NCBI RefSeq assembly: GCF_902686445.1
Contig: NC_062222.1
Location: 136,469,035-136,533,034 of the forward strand
Reading direction: 5' to 3'
Length of the DNA: 64,000 nt
Origin: Sciurus carolinensis
Taxonomy: Eukaryota; Chordata; Mammalia; Rodentia; Sciuridae
Shown piece by piece: positions 1 to 13,607 of the stretch (position 1 is its first letter; each line of letters begins with the position of its first letter). The notes beneath the pieces are model-generated. The model had not been told where the DNA came from. It ran no database searches and saw only the letters and a list, made by a program, of their open reading frames with translations. Position numbers and translations under genes: made by a program.

Positions 1-2261
1 AACCTCGAGTCCCAGGCAGATCTGGGCAAGATGGGATTACCACGGTCAGACAGATGCCCCAGAACCTCAGAGGGAGCACCTCCCTGGCAGCTCCGCCTCC
101 TCCTCCAGCCTCCTGGCTGCTTTCCCACCTGAGCGGCAGCTTGAGCACTTGGCGGTGAACCTGACCCGCCCGCCGGAGGAGTCTGGCAGCCTGGGCCTGT
201 TCCTCCAGCAGCAGGCGCTGTGCTAGGACGTAGCCTCCCAGGCAGTTGCAGAGAACACTGCGGCTTTTGGAGTTCAGGTCTGTGAGTGCTGCAGGCAGCA
301 GGGCCGGGACTCCTCTCCACTCCGCAGCCGGGAGGCCCTTGCCCTACCCAGCTTCTTGTCCCTCACCCTGGCACACTCCTCCCCTGAGGGAAAGGCAGCA
401 GGCGGCTGAGAGGGTCCTTGTCCCCGGCATTGCCTCGCTCCCTGCTGGGTCCCCAGCACCGACCCAGGGCCTGCGCAGAGCAGGTGCTCAAAGACGAAAA
501 CAGCTGGGAGAACAGCCAGGAGGGCAGGAGGGGACGGCAGGAGGACAGGGGGTGGGCATGGAGCACCCAGTCACTGAGCCAGGGAACACCCTGCACCCCA
601 GGGCGTGGGTGAGCTCCCCTGGCCGGCAGCACCCCTGAGAGAGGAATCTGGGGATAAAAGATCCTGAGTGTCAAAGGAAGTGCCCATAAACCACTGAAAC
701 ACAGAAAGCACCCAAAACAGTTGCAACGCCTGAGCAAAGCAGCCCTCCGCGGGCACCCTGGGCCCTCGCCCTTGTCTGTGAAACTAACAGAGGGCACAGC
801 CCAGCCGGGCCGAGCACACACACAACCCCCCAACGAATAGCAGCACCCCACGCCACCAGCAGCCGTCTCCACCCGGAGACGCCGTCCTCCCTGAATGGGT
901 ATCTGCGTCCTGAATACACCTCTGCCTCTGCCTTTGAGTGGCACGCCGAGGTTCTTTTTGGTCACATGTGCCAAGAACCCTGCTGGTCCCCACTGTCCCT
1001 CCCCCTGGGAACTCCTTCAGAGACATCTCTTCTCCCAAGACACTCCCACATGTTGTCACACATCCGTGTGTCTTGGGGACACACGCTGGGAGAAGTAAGT
1101 GCTGTCCACACAACTCTGGAACAGGGACCAAAGGGTCACCAGGCTCCCCTGGGCTCTGCTCATGTGCCTCTCACCGGTGCTGATGTGATCTGACTACTGT
1201 GTGGTGAGAGTAAACCGGAGCGGTGCAGCTTACGCAGGTTTGAGTCCTCCCAGCAAGTCATTAAGCCACAGCACGTGTCTTGGGGACACAGAGACACAAT
1301 AAGGCACAACAATAGGTGCCTGCCTCCCAGAAACCCCAGGAAAACCAAGAAATGTTGAGGGTCACTGCCGCAGATTTATCCTTTGGGTTTTTGGTGAAAT
1401 TCGACGTGACAGCAAGAGCCACGCTGTGACCTCCACACTGTGGAGACGGACAGCTCCACCTAGGCCGAGTGTCGGCCCAGATTCCTCATGGACTCAATGG
1501 AGAAGGCAGAGAACCTGTCCTCCAGCCCTGTGAGAACTACACCCGCCGAGCACACAGCACAGGGCTTGGGAACTAGCCCTCCACTGACACTCGGGGTGGC
1601 CGCCCCACAGGCCCTCCTCACAGGCCAGGGTTCCAAGCCAGTGAGGGGCTTGCCCAGTAGTGCCTCCAAATGGTGACCAGGGTACATGCCCCTGCTCCCT
1701 GAGTACAGCCACAGCGTCCCCAAGCACTGGGGTCACCAACAGGGACAAGGAGAGCGGCCTGCTCTGGACCAGAGGAAGCACAGTGCAGCGGGCACCTGAG
1801 GAAGACTGGCCCTGAGGAGGGCAGAGCAGGGCGGGCAGGGCGGGCAGGGCTCCCACCCCACAGCGCTGGGGTGGGCACCAGGGCCCCAAGAACTGTGCGC
1901 AGTTACTGGAGTGACCGTCTCTGGGATCAGTCCCTGCAAGGAAGCCACCACGTCTCATGCTTTAGGATGGGACAGGGGCCACCAGAGGATGGGGACCTGC
2001 AGGGAGGAGGGACATCTCAGACAAGCGCGGGACAGCACGGCTTCTGCCGAGCAAAGACCAGGGGTGCGCTAGGTGGGGAGAAGGGAGGGGCCAGCTGCTG
2101 CGCTTCACAGCCCTGGGGGACGCCCAGAGCGCTGGTGTCCAAATATGTCCCCCAGAGACACTTGGGAGAGAAAGCAGGAGTATAGGGATTGCGTCCGCGT
2201 GTCCAGGCTTCACCACTGCCCAGAAGTTCTGCCAAAACGCTGGCGGGGTTCTCAGCTGGAG
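1..2261. other. Unique intergenic DNA, no gene recognised
   Basis: GC-rich sequence with only short, overlapping frames on both strands. No splice-bounded conserved peptide, RNA gene or clear transposon was recognised. It could contain upstream exons of a neighbouring gene, but nothing supports that. Confidence 0.5.
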
Positions 2262-2862
2262 CTTTGCTGGGGCTTGCTGGGGCTCACTGGGGCTTAGCTG
2301 GGGCTCACTTGTGCTCACTGGGGCTCATTGGGACTTGGCTGGTGCTTGCCTGGGGCTCACTGGGGCTCACTGGGGCTCCCTGGGGCTTCTGGGGGCTCAC
2401 TGGGGCTCAGCTGGGGCTCCACTAGGGCTTTGGGGGCTCACTGGGGCTCAGCTGGGGCTCCACTAGGGCTTCTGGGGCTCACTGGGGCTCACTGGGGCTC
2501 ACTGGGGCTCCCTGGGGCTTCTGGGGGCTCACTGGGGCTCAGCTGGGGCTCCACTAGGGCTTTGGGGGCTCACTGGGGCTCAGCTGGGGCTCCACTAGGG
2601 CTTCTGGGGCTCACTGGGGCTCGCTGGGGCTCACTGGGGCTTGGCTGGGGCTCACTGGGACTCGCTGGGGATTCTGGGGCTCGCTGGGATTCACTGGGGC
2701 TGGGTCCTGGCTGGGGCTCACAGGGGCTCAACTCGGGCTCACTGGCGCTCGCTGGGGCTTCTGGGGCTCACTTGTGCTCACTGGGGCTCCCTGGGGCTCA
2801 CTGGCGCTTGCTGGGGCTTCTGGTGCTCGCTGGGGCTTCTGGGGCTCGCTGCCACAGGGGCC
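2262..2862 (+). repeat. G-rich minisatellite, unit about 10-11 bp (CTGGGGCTCA type)
   Basis: Some 55 degenerate copies of 'tggggctcac' and variants. A 132 bp block (2376-2507) is repeated head to tail at 2508-2639 with almost no change, which shows recent higher-order duplication. Runs of four G every ten bases could fold as G-quadruplexes. Glycine/leucine-rich frames through it are artefacts. Confidence 0.9.
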
Positions 2863-3489
2863 TTGTGAACACTGGCTCTTCTGGCCTGTGGTCATCATCA
2901 CCGCTAGAGTCGCGGTGCAGACTCCCACTCACCCGAAGCAAAGCCAGCCTCTGCCTGTGTCCTCAGCCCCCGCGTTCTCCTGGGAGGAAGCTGTGGTTGG
3001 AGCAGGTGGTTGGGCGCCTGAGCATCAGAGTCCCAGGTGGGCTCAGGGCTGAGGCAGCCGTCAGGGACTGGCTGTCCTCCCTGGGCTTCTGCGTGGGTGC
3101 TCAGCTCCGACCCCCACTTCACAGGGATTCCCTTTCCCAGGGGCACACCCTCCCTTAAGGATCCAGGGCTTTGTAAAGGGCCAGGGGCTAGCTGGTGACG
3201 GCACTGGGGCTGTGTCACGTGGGTCCTCCTGCCCATCCCCTCATGTCCCCTCCCTGCGGCTTCACAGATGACGTGGCCATGGCAAGTGGGGCCTTTGGTC
3301 CTCAGTATCGTGGTGATTGTCATCTCCCTGGTCTATGGAGGAGAAGTGAAGGCTCAGAGAGGGGCAGTGCTCTGTCCAGGGGTGCCCAGCAAAGCCGGGG
3401 CCAGAGTGGAAGCTACATTTGCTGATGCCTAGGCTGGACTTTCACAGGAATTTTTGCAAGACAGCCCTGGGCACAGGCAGAACCACGGC
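2863..3489. other. Intergenic segment with MIR-like remnant
   Basis: Mostly unassigned. Around 3316-3430 the pattern 'ggaggagaagtgaaggctca'..'gtccaggggtgcccagcaa'..'gccagagtgga' matches the core and 3' part of a MIR SINE (low identity). Confidence 0.4.
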
Positions 3490-3668
3490 TGGTGCTGCGG
3501 CCTGGCACTCACTCCACCACTGAGCAACGTCCCCTGCTTCTTTTATTTTCATCATCTTAAAAAAAAAATTGAGATGGGGTCTTATTAAGTTGCTAAGGCT
3601 GGCCTCGAACGGGCCATGCTCCTGCCCCAGCCTCCCAGGTAGCTGGGATAACAGGCGCAACAGGTAAG
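3490..3668 (-). mobile_element. B1-dID composite SINE, antisense
   Basis: Reads on the plus strand as 'ccaccactgagcaacgtccc' (ID half), then a T/A tract, 'gagatggggtctta..aagttgctaaggctgg', and 'cccagcctcccaggtagctg'. This is the reverse complement of the Alu/B1-like body with a 3' ID part found in squirrels. Confidence 0.8.
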
Positions 3669-3689
3669 TGGTGTAGAGTTCATGCCGAG

Positions 3690-3973
3690 ACACGGCTGGT
3701 ACAGCCCTCCAGGGACCTTAAGTCTGCCATCGACATCGCTGTCCAAATGCAGAATTGGAGATGTTTAAGGCTCTCTAAAGACGCCGCTTGTGCCTTAAGT
3801 GAAAGCATAAAAATAAAATTGCTGCACACTATTTATAAGTGGGAACAACTAGACGCACTTTAGACGTCCAGCAGTCAGGAATCAGCTCAAACAACAACGA
3901 TCCGTCCACAGGGCGGCACAACTGGGGGGCTGTCAGGAGTCACGCTGCACAGAGAAGAGCCTGAGCCCCACTA
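3690..3973. other. Possible old LINE remnant
   Basis: The stretch around 3800-3910 ('gtgggaacaactagac'..'gtccagcagtcagg'..'gatccgtccaca') resembles the 3' part of a LINE-1 second frame, strongly decayed. Confidence 0.3.
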
Positions 3974-6124
3974 TACTCATGATCACACCCCCAGACACAC
4001 CACAATACACACCAACACACACACCACAGTACACACCCACCAATACACACACACCAACACACACCAACACACACACCACAATACACACCCACCAATACAC
4101 ACCCACCACAATACACACCCACCAATACACACACACTAACACACACACCACAACACACACCCACCAATGCACACACACTAACACACACCAACACACACTA
4201 CAATACACACCAACACACACCATAATACACACCAACACACACACCACAGTACACACCCACCAATACACACACACCAACACACACCAACACATACCATAAT
4301 ACACACCAACACACACACCACAATACACACCAACACACACCACAGTACACACCCACCAATACACACACACCAACACACACCAACACATACCATAATACAC
4401 ACCAACACACACACCACAGTACACACCCACCAATACACACACACCAACACACACCAACACACACCACAATACACACCAACACACACACCACAATACACAC
4501 CAACACACACACACAGTACACACCCACCAATACACACACACCAACACACACCAACACACACTACAATACACACCAACACACACCACAACACACACACACT
4601 AACACACACACCATAACACACACCCACCAATACACATACACCAACACACCAACACACACTACAATACACACCAACACACACCATAATACACACCAACACA
4701 CACACCACAGTACACACCCACCAATACACACACACCAACACACACCAACACACACTACAATACACACCAACACACACCATAATACACACCAACACACACA
4801 CCACAGTACACACCCACCAACACACACACACCAACACACACACCACAACACACACACACCAATACACACACACTAACACACACCAACACACACTACAATA
4901 CACACCAACACACACCATAATACACACCAACACACACACCACAGTACACATCCACCAATACACACACACCAACACACACCAACACACACTACAATACACA
5001 CCAACACACACCATAATACACACCAACACACACACCACAGTACACACCCACCAATACACACACACCAACACACACACCACAACACACACCCACCAATACA
5101 CACACACTAACACACACCAACACACACTACAATACACACCAACACACACCATAATACACACCAACACACACACCACAGTACACACCCACCAATACACACA
5201 CACCAACACACACCAACACATACCATAATACACACCAACACACCATAATACACACCAACACACACACCACAGTACACACCCACCAATACACACACACCAA
5301 CACACACCATAATACACACCAACACACACACCACAATACACACCCACCAATACACACACACCAACACACACACCACAACACACACCCACCAATACACATA
5401 CACCAACACACCAATACACACACCACAACACACACCCACCAATACACACACCAACACATCATAATACACGCCAACATACCCCAACACACACACAATACAC
5501 ACCCACAAATACACACACACCAAAACACCAATACACACACCACAATACACATCAACACACATCCCCAACACACACATGCCAATAAACACACATCAACACA
5601 CCAACACACACCAACACACACACACCAACACACACACCAAAACACACACTAATACACACACTCTAACACACACATGCCAATACACATCCACACACACCCC
5701 AACACATACCCACCAATACACACACACCAACACACATGCCAATACAACCAATACACATACACACCAACATGCTAACACACACAATTCACACCAACACACA
5801 TACCAACACACATCAATACACACCAACACACACCAATACACACCAACCCACTAACACACACACAACATACACACCAATACACAGCAACACACACACACAC
5901 AGACACCCACCAATACACACCAACACATGTACATACACCCCAACAAATACCCACAAACACACATCAACACACACACCACAATACATACCAATACACACAC
6001 ATACTACAATATACACACATGTACACCCACCAATACACACACAAACCTCAACACACACACCACAATACACACACCCCAACACACTCCACAATATACACAC
6101 ACACCAATACACACCAACACACAG
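3974..6124. repeat. CA-rich complex tandem array with higher-order structure
   Basis: 2.15 kb built from ACACACCAA, CACAATACACA and CCACCAATACAC variants. The marker CACAGTACACA occurs at 4025, 4245, 4341, 4415, 4512, 4706, 4802, 4940, 5036, 5174 and 5268. The spacing alternates 96 and 138 bp between 4706 and 5174, so there is a 234 bp higher-order unit (4706-4939 and 4940-5173 are near identical). Cysteine/valine-rich minus-strand frames of up to 423 codons result from the absence of stops in GTGTGT-type DNA. Confidence 0.95.
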
Positions 6125-8325
6125 CCTGAGAACTGTTGCTCGGCACACCACGGACTTGCTCAGGGCAGGCTTATGAGTGTGCCTTAGGAGCGCGCCAGGC
6201 ACAAGTCCCAGGTCACTCAGAGCAGTGCTCATGGAGGCTGACGTCTGGACGCCTGTGACCAACAGCCCAGGGACCCCAAGGCCCCCACGTGAGAAGCTTC
6301 TGCTGGAAAGTCCCTTGAGCAGCAGCGGCCTCGGTGCCTACTGTCCACTTCCCAGGACCGAGCCCAGGCCTGGCCCAACGTCTTCCTGTACTACTGCTAC
6401 GGTCAGAAAAGGGAAAACTAAACCTGAGTAACAAAAACGAAACGTAGAAACCTATCTAAACATCCCACAGGACTGTGAGAGTGGACGCCGGTCCCACCAC
6501 CTCCCACTGGCCCCGTGTCCCCCATCCCGGCTCACCCCTCCCAGCCTCCCAGCAGGGAGCCACTGAGGTAACCTCCCTGAGCCTTGCTTTCCAAATCTGA
6601 GAAGCAAGGATAGCAGCAGACCAGCTGTCCCTCGGCATGTGACCAAATGTGGTGACCGCTTCCACGTCCACTCCATCATCACCTCCAAAATCCACCTTAG
6701 TGGCTCTCATTATTCCTCCACTTGGGAAGTTCCTCCCCAGGGCCTCTCCATCGATCCTGCTTTAAAAACACAGAAGAGGAAGCCCCCTGTGCCGGCCACG
6801 GCCCTCGCAGGCGTGGGCAGCTCTTCCTGGCTAACTGCAGAGCCTGGAAATGAGGGAACAGGGCCACCGATGTCTGGCCAGGGCCTGTACCCAGAGGTAA
6901 TTGGCCCAGCTTTCCCATCAGTGAACAAAAAAGTCCACGTGCCCAGCCAGGACATCACTGCCACAGGGACCCTGCCCAACCCTGCCAGGCTGAGCTAACA
7001 GGAGCCACACGGACCTGCAGCTGCCTCTGTCAGCTCCAGGGCTGCCCCTCCATAGAGCCTCCCCGGCTCAGGCCCCGTGTGGACACCATCTTCCCCTCCC
7101 GCTGTGGGCGGCTGGAGGGAAGAAACGTGCTTCCACACATTGCCAACAGCCTGGAGGGGAGATGGGAACTCCGGCCAGCCGGGGACAGCTGGGCAGGAGG
7201 CCCCCAAGGATGATTAAAGGAAGCACCCCTGTTCCGTGTGAGATGTTAGGGTGACGTCAAAGCAGGAGGCCCTGCTGTCCACGCGACATTCAGATCCGAC
7301 TCAGCTGGAAGAGACTCAGCAAGGAGTGAGCTGCGTAGAGAACCCTGTGAGGAAATAAGTCAGGTGGGAAAGTTCAAGAGAAGAAACGCTCAGCAATCCT
7401 CCCATAAAAAGGAAGATGGCGAGCTCAAGAGAAAAGAGGCTTGTTCCCTCGTGACACCTTTTTAAATATTAAATTGTCAGAAATGTGCATTTCCCAGATA
7501 TGACAGGCACAAAGTTAGAAGGTGACTTCGTGCACAAGCCTGTGGGTGCTGTCGGTCAGGAAGGCCCTCTTACCCAGTGGGGTGGACATCAAGGGACATC
7601 AAGGGACCCCCGTGCAGAGGGCAGTCAGCACGAGGCTTCGATGCACACGCCTCTTGTCTTCTAGGGACCCAGGGGCAAATTTGGCATCTGTGTAAACAAA
7701 GATCATTTCCAGCACCGCTTATAGTGCAGGAATTTGTAGATGGCTTCAAGGTGCGTTGTACAGACCTGGGAAATAAGCTATGGCCGCCGTCAACGGGATC
7801 CCAGGAAGTGCAGAGAAGGCTCCGGAAGGGTGCCAGTAGGTTGTTGAGTGGGTACTGCTGGGGATAAGTCTGGGTGGAAGGAGAGGAACGCACAGCTCCC
7901 ACGCGTGTCCTCTGGGTGGCCTGGCCGTGTCCACCGTGCCTGTGTGCTAATGTCCATGTACCTCATGAAAACAGCTTTGGAATATGGCAAGGCAGTTTAT
8001 GAATTAAAAGTCTCCACAATATTATTCAGCCTTGGCCCTGCCTCGACAGAGGCTGCAGGAGCCCCCGTGTGAGCCCCAGAGCGGTGGAATTCCAGGAGCC
8101 AGGAAGTGGAAAGGTGGCGGGGCTGAGGCTGGGGGGCATTGAGTGAGGACCAGCGCCTGCCCGGGGATGCAGAGCTCTGGAGGGGCCTGCGCGGTGGCCA
8201 CGGCAGGGTGCACGTGCTCAGCGTCACCCAGTGGTCCCCTAATGCGGGTGCCATGGGTCACCCCAAAACACCCGTTCCATGTCCATCGTCCTCCTAATCT
8301 CCCTGAGAGCCCAGTAAAGGAGGGA
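6125..8325. other. Unique intergenic DNA, nothing recognised
   Basis: Mixed GC-rich and AT-rich unique sequence. Short frames only. No gene, RNA or transposon was identified with confidence. Confidence 0.45.
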
Positions 8326-8445
8326 GCCTAGGCCCTTCCCAACGGATGGGGAGACGAGGTTAAACAACTGTCTAGTCCCTTGGCTGCGACATCAGAAATC
8401 GAGCCCAGGTTTCCATCTTCCCATCTGCATTCTGCGCACGTCTGC
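8326..8445 (+). mobile_element. MIR-like SINE remnant
   Basis: The order 'cggatggggagacgaggtta', 'aacaactgtctag', 'tcgagcccaggtttccatct' and 'ctgcattctgcgcacg' follows the MIR core (fraction of tumbled consensus, about 70% by eye). Confidence 0.4.
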
Positions 8446-8974
8446 TTCCTGTGAGGTCCCAGGACGGCCCCTCCGCCAAGCTCCTCTGACACAGCACACT
8501 AAGCCCTCCACCCCCGGGGACCCTGAGCGACCCCAAGCGGGTGGGAACACGCAGTCGAGATCAGGCAGCCCCCTTGTGACGGCGACGGACACAGGCAGCG
8601 GGCTGGGGCAAGCCATCTTTCAAACCCCAGCAACACCGCAGAGGAAATTCCAAGAGAAACCCCAAGCCGCCGCAGAGACTCCCGGCCAGGCGTCTCCCGC
8701 GCCAACCGTGCTGAGTGTTCCACATGGGGAAGATCCAGCCCCCGACACTGGGTCCCTCGGGTCACAAAGGTAACAGACGCGAGAAGCTGGCCGCCCTCTG
8801 CGCCTGCCGTGAGAAGTCCTCCCTGCCCTGGTGTCTGAGCGACCAGAGGGTGGGGACCCCGCAGCTACTCAGGCTGCTCCCCCAGCACAGGCAGGGGGCA
8901 GCTCCCGAAAGCTCAACGGTCTGCAGCAAGCCCGTCCCCCGAAGCTGTCCCCGGCTTTCCTCACTCGTGGATTA

Positions 8975-9366
8975 GGTGGAAGTCCTGAGCCCCAGGACCT
9001 CAGAAGGTGACCTCATTTGGAACGTGACCCACACCCATCTTTAAAAGACTATTGAAGGAGACAGATGTCATTAGTTAAGATGAGGTCACTATGGCTAGTG
9101 AGCCAATGTTATTGGTGTCCTTATAAGAAGGGAACTTGGACCCAGGCAGGCATGGAGAATGTCATTGCAGATGCAGACAGAGGGCGGGCCATGGATCCAT
9201 GAGCCAAGGAGCACCAGGGACTGCAGGCCACACCAGGACTGGAGGGAGCCAGGGCTCCAGGGAACTCGCAGGGCCCCACGGACCTGGTCCTGCCGAGGCC
9301 TTGACTCAAACTCCCAGCCTCCAGCACTGTGAGACGGCGATCTTCTGGGACACTTTTTTATGAAAA
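8975..9366 (+). mobile_element. Non-autonomous LTR remnant (MLT1/MaLR-like)
   Basis: Contains the ordered words 'aggtgacctcatttggaacg', 'cattagttaagatgaggtca', 'ttattggtgtccttataaga', 'agccaaggagcaccagg' and 'cagcctccagcactgtgaga', typical of an old mammalian LTR family. The 3' end is missing. The same family occurs antisense in intron 4 (41800-42095). Confidence 0.65.
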
Positions 9367-9384
9367 CCACAGAGAACTCACGTG

Positions 9385-9905
9385 TTCCCCCTTATTCCTG
9401 AGAAATACTTTCCAAGATCCCCAATGGGTGCCTAAATTCACACACAGTACTGAAACCTATAAATACTATGTGTTTCCTTTACATGCCTATCTATGATAAA
9501 GTTTAGTTTGCAAATTAGGCAAATTAGTTAGAGATTAATAATAACTAAAAATAAAACAATAGTAACGATATACTATAATAAAAATTTGTGATTTGGGGCC
9601 AATATTAAGCATAATAAGGGTTTCTTGAGCACAAGCACTGCAGTCCATCTGAGAACCAAAACAACTACCTAGTGACTAACAGGCAGGTAGTGTATATAGC
9701 AAGGACACACTGCTCTGAGGAATGAGGTACATCCCAGGTAGCACAGAGCAGGATAGAATGAGATAGCACAAAATTTCATTACACCACTTTGAAAAGCCTA
9801 CAGTTGAATACATGAATTGTTCTTTTCTGGAATTTTCCTTTCAATACTTTTGGACTATGGGTTGATCCTGAGTAATCGAAACCACAGATAAGGGATGCTT
9901 AGCAG
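9385..9905 (-). mobile_element. Tigger-like (Tc1/mariner) DNA transposon remnant
   Basis: The right end 'gaaaccacagataagggatg' and the left end 'ccccttattcctgag' are approximate inverted repeats. The interior words 'gtgactaacaggcaggtagt' and 'gatagcacaaaatttcatta' match the Tigger/pogo non-coding termini. Strand is by resemblance only. No transposase frame remains. Confidence 0.65.
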
Positions 9906-10844
9906 TCTTATGCCTACTAGATGCTTCCCTGGGCCACACACCCATCTTTAAAAAACATTAATGAAGCAGACAGACCTCAAGCAATATTAACTGGGAAGAA
10001 TGGATTTGGCTAAAACCACATAGATGTGTTACAGGGACTTAAAAGATAATGAAAGAATGTTGTGAAAACTTAGAAGATACAATGAATTTCTTTTAAAAAT
10101 AAATAGAGTTCACCAAAATTGACACAAGAACAAATAAAGAAAACAGCTGCACATTGTGAGTGTCGTAAAATGGAAGGTCCCCAACTAGGATGCCACATCT
10201 GCAACACACAAACAAGGGGTTCACATGCAGAATACATTAACAGGGAAAATCTGGTGATCAATTTTCTTTACAAACAATCCGGTAGAAAACTGGGAGGGGC
10301 TGCACTTCAAAGGCTCTAAATGAGCCCAGCCGGCAGCGTGGGCCCGGAGGTGGGCACTGGGGGCCCCAGGAGGAGGGACTTCAGCTCCAGCAGTCGGGCA
10401 TGCTGTCGGTAGCCATCCCCCAGGCAGTGCCACCTCCCGTGACTGGGAAAGCATGCAGGCGCGGCCATCTGGCCCAATGCAGGACAGGTGGGACAGGCCA
10501 TGGCAGCCCCGAGCTCCTCGCCAGGTCAGCCGCAGCCGTCAGGGTCCTGAAACTCAGTCCCATTCCCCCCAGCCCCATCTGCTGCCTGTGGATCCCAAGA
10601 CACTTCTAACAAACACCCTGCGCTCGAAATCCCTCTCAGGCTCTGCCTCCTGCAGGGCCAACCTGAGAAGCCAGGAAATACAATTACCAGAAAACTGGTT
10701 GCCATTAAAGCAAGTTGGACATGGAGAGCCATGGAGAGCTAGTGGCTGCTTGGGAGGACAGTTTGAGACTACCTGGTGAGGGGAAACACAAACATGCCCC
10801 AAACACCTCCTACAGAAGTCCTGGGCGTGCGCACCAGGGGACAG
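9906..10844. other. AT-rich then GC-rich intergenic DNA, unassigned
   Basis: 10000-10150 is A-rich and may be LINE-derived. 10300-10800 is unique. No credible coding exon seen. Confidence 0.35.
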
Positions 10845-11070
10845 ATCCCAAAACATGTCATACCAAAGATAGAAGCGACTGGAACACCCATCAACAGCCC
10901 AACAGATCCATCAGCCATGGTATATCTGCACAATGAAATGGCACAAAACATCGAGACTTAGTGGCCTTGGAGAGCACAGAGCATCAGGTAAGAAGTCCTC
11001 AAAAACATGCTCTCAGATGGCCAAAAACTTACTCTGTGATATCATTTAAGTCGTGGAGGCCGGCAACATA
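10845..11070 (+). mobile_element. LINE-1 3' fragment (degenerate)
   Basis: 'ggaacacccatcaacagccc' followed by 'ccatggtatatctgcacaat' and 'gaaatggcacaaaac' corresponds to the end of the L1 ORF2 region ('cccatcaac..atggtatat..acaatgga'). No open frame remains. Confidence 0.6.
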
Positions 11071-13607
11071 CACAGCACACTGTTGAAGGACCCCAGCAAC
11101 GAGCAGAGGTCACTGGTGTAAAATCGAGGTAGTGGCTCGATGAAGTCCAAGGAGGGTATACACAAGGCTTCTAATGCACCAGAAGGATCCGTCTCCTAAC
11201 CTGAATAGTAAGCCACAGATATTCATTTCATTCTTTCTTAAGCTGACAGATTGCACACGTGGTGAACAAGCCCCAGAGAGTGGATCAAAGCAAGAAACCA
11301 AGAGTGATCCTTGCCATCATCTCCCTGTTGGCCCTGGCTGGAAAAGACACCGCTCGAGTCTGAGCCTGGGTCCCAGTGCCAATGGAGGTGAGAGACAACA
11401 GACGTTGGGAGGACCCAGGCCACAGGCCAGCCAGGACACTGCTAAACCGTGAGAGAAGGGTGGGGGATGGTTATGCACCAGAGCGCACTGCAGAGGGGAC
11501 ACTGACGCGCCCCTCCGGATCTCATCCTAAAGCTAAGTTTCTAGGTCTGTTTGCTGAGACAGGCCGAGGGCTGTCCTTCTCATGGAGAAGTTTACACCCG
11601 ATGAGCCGAGCACTGTGGCGCTCAGGGCTGAACCTGCTGCTGCGGAAGCCGGCGTCATTAAGACGCTTGTAGAAAATGTTTGCAGATTCAGAGTCAAGCT
11701 CTCTGGTTGGGCCCAGGCGAGACTGGCTTGGCCAGCAGCCTGAATGGGCACTGCCCAACCTGAACTAGAGAGCTCGGGCTTCTCACAACCCATGGAACAC
11801 CTCCCGGCGTGCAAACCCGAACGGGCTCAGGCTCCTGGCAGCTGCCGGTCTGTCTGGGGAGTGCAGGGGGGAGAGCCAGGTCGCCCAACACCCTTCCCCA
11901 CGAGAAAGTCGCATCCAGGACTCAAGAGGCCTCCACAGTGGTCTGTGGCTGCCGGTGCCACACCAGGGATGGATGGTGTGAGGCCCCTGGAGAGGATGTC
12001 CTCCAAAGTCCTGACGCCTACAGAGAGCTGTCCAGGCCACGAGGCCGCTGCTCTCTTCACAGTCAAGCAGCCAGGCTCCGTCTCTGCCCCTGCGTGCTCC
12101 CCACTCAGTGCCAAATTCTCCCTCAAGGACGCAGGTCCTTCCCTTCTAAGGAGACGAGGACGCGCGGAAGGAGCCCCGGGGTCAGAGGCCCCTCCCCGAG
12201 GCATTGGAAGTGCTGCTGTGCCCAACAGCCTCGCAGGGTCTGTGTCTGTGGCTGGTGGGAGAGGTACCCGGGCCCTCCTCCTGTGACCTCAGCTGCTATT
12301 AGTGGGAAGCTGTCCAAGAGGCCTCTGGCAACAGTAATGGGTGTTACAGGGACCAGGAGCAGCTCCAGGTGACCCAGCTGGACACAGGAGCATGAGCATG
12401 AGAGGCTGGAAAAGACACCCAGGTGGACAGGCCAATCTTGCCTCCACCACTGCCCCCTGCTATCCACAACCCCACATGAGGCTTGGACAGCCAAGGACTG
12501 CGTGACCTTGAGTTAGAAAGCCACACCTAGAACCTCATCCCGGCCTCAGGGGAATAGAGTGGGCAGGTTTCCTTTCTCCGTGACACCTAGGAAGCCCATG
12601 GGATCTCATCCCCGACCTCCTGAGGCTCCCAAGTCGCCTGCCTCCAGTGGGAGGGTCTGCCTCGAGTGGAAACTCAGCGTGAACTGCCCCAGGGAGGGGG
12701 AGAAGGCAGCCCAGCGTTTGCCTGGCTTCACAAGCCTCACCCCGACCCTCAGGTCTCCAAGGGCAAAGAGAGGTGCAGGTCCAAGACCAGGCTCTGCAGA
12801 ACAGGGAGACAGCAGGTGCCAGGCTCCAATGCTGTCCAGATCCATGCCTCTAGCTCAGGACTGAGGACGCCCAACCTTCTGTGGGCAAGATGTTTTAAAA
12901 CTGTATCTTCAGGCTCCAGCTACCAGAAGTCCACTTCAGCAATTTTTCTCTTCCTTGCAACCCAATGCTTTCTAAGCAGTGTGAGCTTATTTGCACACAC
13001 AGAGACGAGGGGGATGCCGAGCCACTGGGCAGTGAGCATCCTTTCTCTGTGGTCTGCAAGCACCCAGAGAAACAAACTCACACAGACTCCCGAAGCAAAT
13101 GAAGCCTACAAGCGAAAACCTGTGTCCCTATTACTGCTTATTTGGGTTGATTCCAGGTTGATTTTTTATTGTTTCTATTATTAAATAATTTTGCAGTAAA
13201 TATATTTAGACAAAGATTTTTAATTGGGGGGAGGGGCGTAACTACCCTAAGATAAACCCCCAAAAGTTGAAGTATGGTATGAGGAGAATGAAGATCGGTT
13301 TCCAGTTCCTGCTGTCCAGTGTCACACTGGTCTCCAAAGGAGGGATTCCTAGAGCAGGGAGCTCTCACAGGCTGACCCTGCCTCACTCTGCCGGCACTCC
13401 ACAGATGCACCATTTCAGCGCATGCCTCAGTCACTACAAATCAACTTAAATCCCTGGAAACAGATGCCTCAGAGAACTTTTGATACATAAAATGTGCTCC
13501 TAAGGGTTGGTGGTGGTTGTAGGCAGGGAAGTAACAGCACAGAGAGATTGCTGAAATCTGTAGCCTCTCAATGATGCTCACGATGATCTTAAAAGAGGTG
13601 TGATCGT
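11071..13607. other. Unique intergenic DNA, no gene recognised
   Basis: GC-rich with several overlapping chance frames (up to about 187 codons at 11809-12372), none with recognisable homology or repeat-free conservation signs. An AT-rich patch lies at about 13140-13260. Confidence 0.4.

Noticed and set aside
4178..5449. 423-codon minus-strand frame rich in Cys, Val and Trp
   Set aside because: Translation of GTGTGT-type tandem DNA without stops; no codon structure, splice sites or homology.
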